Assembly: GCA_030018505.1 (NCBI GenBank)
Contig: JASEHO010000030.1
Span: forward strand, 1 to 13,506
DNA from: a bacterium
Lineage (GTDB): Bacteria; UBA9089; UBA9088; JAGUXG01
Length of the DNA: 13,506 nucleotides
Reading direction: 5' to 3'
A model generated the notes under the pieces. It ran no database searches, was not told where the DNA came from, and saw only the letters and a program-made list of their open reading frames with translations. Shown here in pieces: positions 5,992 to 12,049 of this stretch (the first letter of the stretch is position 1; every line of letters starts with the position of its first letter). The position numbers were made by a program, and so were the translations under genes.

Positions 5992-7449
5992 TTACCATTT
6001 CAAACCTCCTTCAGCTAAATCAATGGCAGAGAGCATCGCTCTGGCTTTGTTCAAGCACTCTTTGTATTCCATCTCTGGGTCTGAATCAGCCACAATCCCT
6101 GCACCTGCTTGAATATAGGCTGTGCCTTGATGAAGAAGGATTGTCCTTATAGTGATACAGGTATCCATATTGCCACTGAAAGAAAAATAGCCAACACATC
6201 CAGCATAGACCCCTCTTCTCACTGGCTCAAGCTCATCTATAATTTCACAGGCTCTTACCTTTGGTGCGCCAGTCAGTGTGCCTGCAGGAAAACAGGCCTT
6301 AAGAACATCCAGCGCTGATATTCCCTGCTTCACCTTCCCCCTCACAGAGGTCATAATATGCATCACATGGGAGTATCTTTCTATGGTCATAAACTCAGGC
6401 AAGGTGATACTTGCGAATTCACAAACGCGACCAAGGTCATTCCTGCCAAGGTCAACCAACATTATATGCTCTGCCCTCTCTTTTGGGTCAGAAAGAAGCT
6501 CTTTCTCAAGCCTCTTATCCTCATCATCATTATCTCCCCTTCTCCTTGTGCCAGCAAGAGGTCTTGTCTCAGCGAAGCCATCCTCTACCTTGACCAGAAA
6601 TTCAGGAGAAGAGCCTACAAGAGAAAGCTCGTCAAAATCAAGGAGATACATGTACGGCGATGGGTTTATCTGCCTGAGTGCCCGATAGATAGATATAGGA
6701 GCGGCTTTTGTCTGTCTTTGTATCCTCTGGGATGGGACAACCTGAAAGATGTCTCCTGCCTTTATATACTCTTTAGCACGACAGACAGCTTTTTTGTAGT
6801 TTCTTTCAGAAAACTCGAAATTAGGCTTAAATGAAGGGCTTTGGGACGGCTGATAGATCTCCTGGCCAAGGGGCTTTGAAAGTTTTTCTTCTATTCTTTC
6901 TATAGATTCACAAGCCTTTTGGTATGATGCGCCTGGCAGGGTAGCCACAATCTTCATTGTCGCCTTGAAATGATCAAAGATGATTATATTCTTATGGATA
7001 ACAAAGATTGATAAGGGAATCTCTAAGTCCTCAGGTCTTTTAGGAGGAAGATGTTCTATATAGCGGATATAGTCATAGCCAATATAACCAACAGCACCAC
7101 CCCAGAATCTTGGAAGTTCAGGGAGGCTGATAGGTTTTAAGGAGTTGAGAATAGTGATAAGGTAAGAGATAGGGTCATCTTTCAATTCAATCCTTTCTGT
7201 TCTTCCATCTCTTATAATCTCAACCCTATCAGAGTAAGCCCTAAAGATTATTGATGGCGATAGACCGATAAAGGAATATCTGCCTATCTTCTCTATAGAA
7301 AGGGCGCTCTCTAAGAGAAAGGAGTAGGCAGTCTTTGTCTTGGCGAAGATGGAGATAGGTGTCTCAAGGTCTGCCAATATCTCCTTATATACAGGGACAA
7401 GGTTTCCTCCCTCAGAAAGCCTGTTATACTCATCAAGATTTGGATACAT
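5992..7449 (-). CDS. trpE: Anthranilate synthase component I
   Basis: Converts chorismate to anthranilate, the first committed step of tryptophan synthesis, together with a TrpG glutaminase subunit that is not in this window. The protein has 485 residues, a normal length. LLES (45-48) is the known tryptophan feedback-inhibition motif. The chorismate-binding domain shows PLAGTR (297-302), HIMLVDLGRND (328-338), TGAPKVRA (393-400) and GAGIVADSDPEMEYKE (449-464). Alanine in PLAGT argues for TrpE over PabB, which usually has lysine there. The ATG lies 2 bp after the hisH stop, and the Shine-Dalgarno AAGGTG is formed by the last hisH codons, so the two genes are co-transcribed and probably translationally coupled. 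I see no tryptophan leader peptide or attenuator upstream. Confidence 0.96.
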   Translation of the reverse strand: MYPNLDEYNRLSEGGNLVPVYKEILADLETPISIFAKTKTAYSFLLESALSIEKIGRYSFIGLSPSIIFRAYSDRVEIIRDGRTERIELKDDPISYLITILNSLKPISLPELPRFWGGAVGYIGYDYIRYIEHLPPKRPEDLEIPLSIFVIHKNIIIFDHFKATMKIVATLPGASYQKACESIERIEEKLSKPLGQEIYQPSQSPSFKPNFEFSERNYKKAVCRAKEYIKAGDIFQVVPSQRIQRQTKAAPISIYRALRQINPSPYMYLLDFDELSLVGSSPEFLVKVEDGFAETRPLAGTRRRGDNDDEDKRLEKELLSDPKERAEHIMLVDLGRNDLGRVCEFASITLPEFMTIERYSHVMHIMTSVRGKVKQGISALDVLKACFPAGTLTGAPKVRACEIIDELEPVRRGVYAGCVGYFSFSGNMDTCITIRTILLHQGTAYIQAGAGIVADSDPEMEYKECLNKARAMLSAIDLAEGGLKW

Positions 7450-7451
7450 AT

Positions 7452-8045
7452 TTACACCTTTTTAGCAAAATTCTCCAAAAGTTTTAAGCCAAGACCGCTG
7501 CTCTTTTCTGGATGAAATTGACATCCAAAGATATTGCCTTTGGCAACAACCGAGCTAAATGAGAAATCCGAATATGATGTCCTGGCAATAACGACATCCT
7601 CCAGACAGTCCGCATAGTATGAATGGACAAAGTAAAAGTAGCTCTTGTTTGAGATTCCAGAAAGAAGTGGATTAGAGGCAAATTCTATTGTGTTCCAGCC
7701 AATATGAGGGATCTTCATCTCTCCTTCAAACCTTCTTACCGTTCCCTTAATAAGGTCTAAACCCTGAGTCCTTCCGCCCTCTGTGCTCTCAGAGAAGAGG
7801 AGTTGCATCCCAAGACATAGCCCTAAAATTGGCTTTGTCTTTGCCAATTCTTGAAGAAGATTGAAGATAGAGGCTGTTTTTAAGAAAGATACGGCATCAG
7901 GAAATGCACCAACACCAGGTAGAACTATCTTTTCTGCCTTCATTAACTCAAGCGCCGACCTTGTTATCCTCACCTCAGAAAACCTTTCCAACACCTTTCC
8001 TATTGAGTGGAGATTCCCAACCCCATAATCAACAATAGCTATCAT
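7452..8045 (-). CDS. hisH: Imidazole glycerol phosphate synthase, glutaminase subunit HisH
   Basis: Releases ammonia from glutamine and passes it to HisF to form imidazole glycerol phosphate and AICAR in histidine synthesis. The protein has 197 residues, the usual length. Class I glutamine amidotransferase features are clear: GLCLGMQLL (75-83) with nucleophile Cys77, and QFHPEKS (176-182) with His178 and Glu180. The start MIAIVDYGVGNLHSI is diagnostic of HisH and differs from TrpG, which matters because the next gene is trpE. HisF is not in the window, so it must be encoded elsewhere. It is the first gene of a two-gene hisH-trpE unit, 171 bp after the preceding gene. No Shine-Dalgarno sequence is evident before ATG 8045. 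Confidence 0.95.
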   Translation of the reverse strand: MIAIVDYGVGNLHSIGKVLERFSEVRITRSALELMKAEKIVLPGVGAFPDAVSFLKTASIFNLLQELAKTKPILGLCLGMQLLFSESTEGGRTQGLDLIKGTVRRFEGEMKIPHIGWNTIEFASNPLLSGISNKSYFYFVHSYYADCLEDVVIARTSYSDFSFSSVVAKGNIFGCQFHPEKSSGLGLKLLENFAKKV

Positions 8046-8069
8046 ATGTTATTTGATTGCAGTCAACAT

Positions 8070-8097
8070 TTTAGATAGGTTCGTCCTCTCTTGTCAA
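8070..8097 (-). promoter_or_regulatory. Candidate promoter for hisH-trpE
   Basis: A perfect TTGACA reads on the minus strand at 8097-8092. TCTAAA (8075-8070), 16 bp downstream, is the best -10, matching 4 of 6 positions. Transcription would start about 18 nt before the hisH ATG. The 25-bp direct repeats at 8122-8169 lie immediately upstream of the -35. Confidence 0.4.
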
Positions 8098-8121
8098 GAT
8101 GTATAATCACATCTGTTACAG

Positions 8122-8169
8122 CCAAATAGAAATGTCCTATTCTTAGCAAAATAGAAATGTCCTATTTTG
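8122..8169. repeat. Two direct 18-bp repeats (25-bp period) upstream of hisH
   Basis: AAATAGAAATGTCCTATT occurs exactly twice, at 8124-8141 and 8149-8166. The second copy lies inside a perfect inverted repeat: CAAAATAG (8147-8154), a 7-nt loop and CTATTTTG (8162-8169). A related tandem unit sits at 5134-5172, in the same orientation and on the other side of hisH-trpE. Two readings are possible: leftover transposon ends, or paired operator sites for hisH-trpE. The copy beside a transposase relic at 5134 favours the first. Confidence 0.75.
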
Positions 8170-8216
8170 TATTAGCTGAAAGGGCTCTTTTTTCTCTCTG
8201 TTTTGTATCTATAGCG

Positions 8217-9080
8217 TTATACAAATTCTTTGAGAGAAAATCTATCTGTTGGCTTCCTTTCAAACTTTTTTAGTCTGTTTTCAGAGATAAATTGGTGCTT
8301 TAAGTAAGGTAAAGGAATTAGAAAAAGGTGCTGCGGTGCAGAGGCCGTGCCAGAAAGCCCAATTACTATAAAGACCGGAATCTTCTCCTTTTCCCAAAAT
8401 CTGTTATAGTTGCGTATCTTATACTTTGGCGCCCATAAGATTCCATACTCTTCTTTTCCCTTCCAAAAGTTTGAACGGAATTTGCATTCAATGGCAAAGA
8501 GCCTGTTTTTTTCTTTGTGTCTCATTACAAAGTCAGGCTCTGAGTCTTGCTCAACCTTTCTACCCAATTTTCTTGATAGGTCGCCAGCTGTCCTGGCAAT
8601 CGTCCAGTCATCTTTGGAAAATAGCTCCTGAACATAGTTTTCAAACCCTACGCCCATCTCATAGGCTATATCCCTTCCTGCTTTATACCTTCTATATAAT
8701 AACCGTCCCAAAACAGCAATAAGAATAATTCCGACAACTATTATCCCATTTAATCCACTAACCCTGGTTATATCCTCTGGTTCTGCCTTTATCTCCATGC
8801 CGAACCCATTCTCTGTTTCAGAAAAAATGCCCTTCACCCTTACCCTATCTCCCTTTTTGAAAGGAAGGTGGTCATAGCTGAAGATATTGATAAATCCATC
8901 ATCTAAAAGAAGCGTGGTATATCTGCTACCCTTTTTAGATACTGAAAATTTAATCTCTTTTACCCTGCCGGTTATAGTAACCACTTTTTTATTGTAATAA
9001 TCTGGGTCATTCTCTATCTCTTTGACTGATAATGAAAGGACTAACTGGGAAATGGCAATTATCAAAACTATCTTTCTCAT
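8217..9080 (-). CDS. Membrane protein with OB fold and PD-(D/E)XK-like nuclease domain
   Basis: The protein has 287 residues and an unusual layout. Residues 1-18 are hydrophobic (signal peptide or anchor). Residues about 28-104 look like an OB fold (VVTITGRVKEIKFS, then GDRVRVKGIF). A transmembrane helix spans about 110-128, followed by a basic stretch (R126, R130, R131, K133, R136) that favours a cytoplasmic C-terminus. Residues 137-287 resemble a restriction-endonuclease-type domain: GFENYVQELF (145-154), EPDFVM with Asp183, and FAIECKFR with Glu198 and Lys200, fitting D-(x)n-ExK. Predicted topology puts the OB fold outside and the nuclease inside. It lies 63 bp after flhG on the same strand, with no obvious Shine-Dalgarno. 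The family is not recognised; nuclease activity is inferred from the motif, and substrate and role are unknown. Confidence 0.75.
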   Translation of the reverse strand: MRKIVLIIAISQLVLSLSVKEIENDPDYYNKKVVTITGRVKEIKFSVSKKGSRYTTLLLDDGFINIFSYDHLPFKKGDRVRVKGIFSETENGFGMEIKAEPEDITRVSGLNGIIVVGIILIAVLGRLLYRRYKAGRDIAYEMGVGFENYVQELFSKDDWTIARTAGDLSRKLGRKVEQDSEPDFVMRHKEKNRLFAIECKFRSNFWKGKEEYGILWAPKYKIRNYNRFWEKEKIPVFIVIGLSGTASAPQHLFLIPLPYLKHQFISENRLKKFERKPTDRFSLKEFV

Positions 9081-9143
9081 CGCTAATCAGAGGGAAAAAC
9101 TTTTGAAAATGAACCGTCCCAAAATTTGTTGCTTGCTGGAGAG

Positions 9144-10028
9144 CTATTCCTCGGCAAACTCTAAGTGGTCGCCACTGAAGCGAAAGAGCCTTTTTATAAA
9201 CTCGTTTATTCCTTGCGGCTCTTCTGGTATATTTTCTAAAACATTCCTCAAATGATAGATACACTTTGTAGCCTTTGCTCTCGGATAGGAGATAAAGAAT
9301 GGTTTTTGCTCTCTTACTGCTTCACCCACACAAGCGTCATCAAGAAGAATGCCAAGTTTATCTATCTTCATCCCTAAGAACTGTCCGGCAATATCTGCTA
9401 TCCTATTGGCCACCCTTTCACCCTCCTCTACATTCCTTGCCCTGTTCACAATCAGCTTAATATTCAAATCCTTTGTTCGAAAAGAGACAGCCTTTATTAT
9501 TCCATAGGCATCAGTTATGGCTGTAGGCTCAGGTGTTGTCACCAATAAAACCCTATTTGCCGCAAAGACAAAAGAGAGCACCTTCCCGGATAGCCCGGCA
9601 GATGTGTCAATAATAACCAAATCTGCAATATGCTTAATTGCTGACAAACTAATTATTAGCTCCTCTCTCTTTTTTGGGGATAGGTTAGCCAGGGTATTTA
9701 TCCCAATGGCACCGGTGATCACCTTTATGCCGCAGGGTCCTTCGGTTACAACCTCCTCTAATCTCTTTTCGCCCTTTATCACATGGAAAAGGTTATACTT
9801 TGGCGGAGGAACAAGCCCAGCAATAATATTCACATTGGAAAGCCCAAGGTCTGCATCAAGGATCAAAACCCTCCTTCCAGAAAGGGCAAGGGCTATGCCT
9901 AAGTTGACAGAAATATTAGTCTTGCCTACGCCACCCTTTCCGCTGGTTACAGTAATAATCTCCACAGAGTCCCTTCTCTTCTCTGCTGCCAACTCTCTAA
10001 GCCTTTCTGCCTGATCTATTACCTTCAT
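9144..10028 (-). CDS. flhG: FlhG (MinD/ParA-type ATPase, flagellar number regulator)
   Basis: From ATG 10028 the protein has 294 residues. It begins with IDQAERLREL, containing the DQAxxLR motif (5-11) that in FlhG/YlxH stimulates the FlhF GTPase and distinguishes it from MinD. The deviant Walker A is SGKGGVGKT (29-37, Lys31 and Lys36). DADLG (58-62) and DTSAGLS (141-147) are the switch regions. The C-terminal INEFIKRLFRF (274-284) may be the amphipathic membrane-targeting helix. FlhG limits flagellar number and works with FlhF. An upstream in-frame start at 10091 overlaps the toxin gene and lacks family similarity. Only 13 bp separate the toxin stop from this ATG, so flhG now depends on read-through from the toxin-antitoxin genes or from flhF. 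Arginine codons inspected are AGA/AGG, unlike the neighbouring cassette. Confidence 0.93.
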   Translation of the reverse strand: MKVIDQAERLRELAAEKRRDSVEIITVTSGKGGVGKTNISVNLGIALALSGRRVLILDADLGLSNVNIIAGLVPPPKYNLFHVIKGEKRLEEVVTEGPCGIKVITGAIGINTLANLSPKKREELIISLSAIKHIADLVIIDTSAGLSGKVLSFVFAANRVLLVTTPEPTAITDAYGIIKAVSFRTKDLNIKLIVNRARNVEEGERVANRIADIAGQFLGMKIDKLGILLDDACVGEAVREQKPFFISYPRAKATKCIYHLRNVLENIPEEPQGINEFIKRLFRFSGDHLEFAEE

Positions 10029-10041
10029 AATTTTTATTCTT

Positions 10042-10314
10042 TTATCTGAAAAGTTGAGAATGGCTTCCTGTACGATAAAGAACAAGTTCATCGTCTTCTA
10101 TCGCGTAAATCAGAATCCAATCAGATTCAATATGACAATCACGCCTATTTTTATATTTGCCGCTAAGGAGATGGTCATGGCATTCAAGACGTAATTTCCG
10201 TCCTTCCGCAAGCTCCTCAACAATATTCAATAACTTCTCAATCTCTTTACTGCTTCGTAAAAGTCGTTTAATGTCTCGTTTGAACTGGGTTGTTCTCCGA
10301 ATAGTCAGCTTCAA
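10042..10314 (-). CDS. YafQ/RelE-family mRNA interferase toxin
   Basis: This 90-residue protein matches the YafQ branch of the RelE/ParE superfamily, ribosome-dependent endoribonucleases that arrest translation. The active-site set known from E. coli YafQ is preserved: His48 (DHLL), His61 (DCHIE), Asp65 (SDW), His85 (GSHSQLF) and Phe89. The segment GKYKNRRDCHIESDWILIY is typical. The toxin therefore looks catalytically intact. Translation starts at TTG (10314), which overlaps the antitoxin TGA by 4 bp, with AAAGGA 9-10 nt upstream; this is the usual antitoxin-first coupling. About 8 of 11 arginine codons are CGN, unlike neighbouring genes, suggesting transfer. The gene lies between flhF and flhG. 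Confidence 0.92.
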   Translation of the reverse strand: MKLTIRRTTQFKRDIKRLLRSSKEIEKLLNIVEELAEGRKLRLECHDHLLSGKYKNRRDCHIESDWILIYAIEDDELVLYRTGSHSQLFR

Positions 10315-10574
10315 GATAACAAATCCTTTCGTAATTCTTCAACGGAATGAAACACAGGCATGGCAGATTTATCTTCGGCAAACGCTTCCAAAGTCGTTTT
10401 ATTTGGGATTTCAGACTTGTCAAAACTGCTTCGAATATCTTCATCTTTCAGAATATATTGTGCGACAGCTACTCGATCTTTTTTCGGCAATGCACGAAAT
10501 ATCCGATAAAACGCTTCACCCTTACTGATTGTCACAGATTGAAATTTTTCCGATCGTTTTTTTGATGTCAACAT
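10311..10574 (-). CDS. Type II antitoxin, RelB/DinJ-like C-terminus
   Basis: This 87-residue protein is encoded directly upstream of the toxin and overlaps it by 4 bp. The C-terminal half, IPNKTTLEAFAEDKSAM followed by PVFHSVEELRKDLL (56-86), resembles the toxin-binding tail of RelB/DinJ antitoxins (IPNxxTxxA and a SVEEL-like end). The N-terminal half (LPKKDRVAVAQYILKDEDI, 29-47) does not look like the usual RelB ribbon-helix-helix, so its DNA-binding mode is unclear. The ATG at 10574 has AAAGGA about 5 nt upstream. All six arginine codons are CGN, in contrast to AGA/AGG in flhG. It presumably neutralises the toxin and autoregulates the pair; that is inferred from the family and arrangement. 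Confidence 0.85.
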   Translation of the reverse strand: MLTSKKRSEKFQSVTISKGEAFYRIFRALPKKDRVAVAQYILKDEDIRSSFDKSEIPNKTTLEAFAEDKSAMPVFHSVEELRKDLLS

Positions 10575-10693
10575 ATCTTTCCTTTTTTAATGCCCAACTT
10601 CAGATTATCCTGCCTATAAGCAGTTTTATGCTACTGTAACACTTTTGAACAATATTTGCTTTTCATTCAGCCGAAAGTTTAAGAAGTTTAAGT

Positions 10694-10708
10694 AGTCAAA
10701 TTTTGACT
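10694..10708. promoter_or_regulatory. 15-bp palindrome upstream of the toxin-antitoxin pair
   Basis: AGTCAAA, a central T and TTTGACT form perfect 7-bp arms about 120 bp before the antitoxin ATG. It could be an operator or a relic of the insertion boundary. It is too short, and has no T-run, to be a convincing terminator for flhF. Confidence 0.3.
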
Positions 10709-10729
10709 CTCAGACTCCCAACTCTTTCC

Positions 10730-10764
10730 CTCTTCACTCTTCACTCTTCACTATACACTATTCA
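10730..10764. repeat. Five-unit heptad tandem repeat just past the flhF stop
   Basis: On the plus strand the units are CTCTTCA (three times), CTATACA and CTATTCA, all in phase. The array ends 4 bp from the flhF stop codon. It marks the boundary between flhF and the toxin-antitoxin insertion region. Confidence 0.85.
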
Positions 10765-10768
10765 CCAA

Positions 10769-11995
10769 TTACGCTCCTATCACCATTCTCGCTATCTTAT
10801 CTCTATCTGCAAGTTCTATATCCTCTGGAACATTCTGTCCTGTGGTCAGATAGAGGATGGGATGAGGAACTTTATAACTGAGGGATAATATCGGTCCAAA
10901 TGTTACGGCTTCATCTGTCTTGGTGAAGACTATTCTTTGAAAGTTGAGTCTGGAAAAGCTCTCCACCATATCTACAAGCTCTTTATACTTTGTTGTAGCT
11001 GAAAGCAAGAGAAGATTTTCTAAATTATAGCCTGCAGAGTCAAGAAAAGCCTTTAGCTCTGCCATTTGCATTGAGTTTCTCTGGGACCTGCCAGCTGTAT
11101 CTATGAGAATAATATCAGAGCCTGCATACTGGTCTATGGCCTTCTTGAACTCTGATGGAAAATAGATAACACAAAGGGGAATACCCAATATTTCTGTATA
11201 GGTCTTCAGTTGCTCTGCTGCCGCAATTCTATAAGTATCAACAGTAATGACAGCCACCTTCTTGTGTTTTTCAAAGGCATATTCAGTAGCAATCTTTGCT
11301 AATGTCGTTGTCTTTCCCACGCCTGTTGGTCCGATAAGCGATATAATCTTTGGACCATCTTTTTCCATTTGAATGGAACCATCAGTTTTGATCATTGTAG
11401 CAATATACTTTATAACCCGAGACTCAACGAATGGCTCATCCTCCAAAAGGTTTGGTGGCGTTTCGACAACAATCCTTTTGATTATTGACTCAGCCAAATC
11501 CCTTTCCACTTCGTTCTCTATCAATCTGAGATAAAGCTCTGAGCATTTGCCAGGAAACCTCCTATAAACCGAGCCCTTCTCCTCAGATATTGCCTGCATC
11601 TTCTCCTTTATCTCAGCCAGTTCCCTTTGAATCATGCTCATCACCCCTGCTTCTTGTAAAAGTACTGGTTGAGCCTCTTTGGTCAAAATAGGCTGTCGCA
11701 TCTCGGAATAAGATTGGACAAGGACAGGCTCTCTTTGTTCCTGGACAGGAATCTGAGGCAGAGGTTGTATTGGTTGGCTAACAACAGGCGGTGTTTGTTT
11801 CTTCTCTATCTTTGGTTTAGTTTCAATAGGCAGAGCCGCGGTCACTTCAACCATTCTCTTGCCAAATATTCCAAAGATTCCACCCTTGCTCACATTCCGA
11901 TGGCTCACCAGCAGGGCATCCTTTCCCAGATCTATGGTCATCTGTAAGATAGCCCTCTGTAATGTCGGTGCAGTATAAGTCTTATACTTTAGCAT
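10769..11995 (-). CDS. flhF: FlhF, SRP-type GTPase for flagellar placement
   Basis: The protein has 408 residues. The N-terminus MLKYKTYTAPTLQRAI is typical of FlhF and is followed by a Pro/Gln-rich linker (about 60-115). A helical N domain (about 118-205) leads into the G domain, with P-loop GPTGVGKTT (222-230), DTYRIAAAEQL (253-263), DTAGR (299-303) and TKTD (358-361). FlhF dimerises with GTP at the cytoplasmic membrane, marks where flagella assemble, and is switched off by FlhG. No other flagellar gene is in the window. The ATG at 11995 has AGGA about 13 nt upstream, too far for a good Shine-Dalgarno; CATAAA 6 nt before the ATG could be a -10, but no matching -35 is seen. It follows the aminotransferase gene by 54 bp. 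Confidence 0.95.
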   Translation of the reverse strand: MLKYKTYTAPTLQRAILQMTIDLGKDALLVSHRNVSKGGIFGIFGKRMVEVTAALPIETKPKIEKKQTPPVVSQPIQPLPQIPVQEQREPVLVQSYSEMRQPILTKEAQPVLLQEAGVMSMIQRELAEIKEKMQAISEEKGSVYRRFPGKCSELYLRLIENEVERDLAESIIKRIVVETPPNLLEDEPFVESRVIKYIATMIKTDGSIQMEKDGPKIISLIGPTGVGKTTTLAKIATEYAFEKHKKVAVITVDTYRIAAAEQLKTYTEILGIPLCVIYFPSEFKKAIDQYAGSDIILIDTAGRSQRNSMQMAELKAFLDSAGYNLENLLLLSATTKYKELVDMVESFSRLNFQRIVFTKTDEAVTFGPILSLSYKVPHPILYLTTGQNVPEDIELADRDKIARMVIGA

Positions 11996-12049
11996 TTTTT
12001 ATTTATGTCCTACAGAAATCCGCTAACTTCTCTTTTATAATTCCTTTGC

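Noticed and set aside
8046..8216. Tryptophan leader peptide or attenuator ahead of hisH-trpE
   Set aside because: No short frame with clustered Trp or His codons and no competing terminator-antiterminator hairpins are visible; the region holds direct repeats instead.
8701..9124. A 13-bp match (AACCGTCCCAAAA) at 8701-8713 and 9112-9124
   Set aside because: One copy encodes part of a transmembrane helix, and one or two such matches are expected by chance in a window of this size.
10029..10091. Earlier start for flhG overlapping the toxin gene
   Set aside because: The DQAxxLR N-terminus characteristic of FlhG begins at the ATG at 10028; the extension only reads the toxin 3' end in another frame.
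10604..10641. Promoter for the antitoxin (GATAAT at 10609-10604, TATAGG at 10618-10613)
   Set aside because: No acceptable -35 lies at the proper distance from either; too weak to list as a feature.
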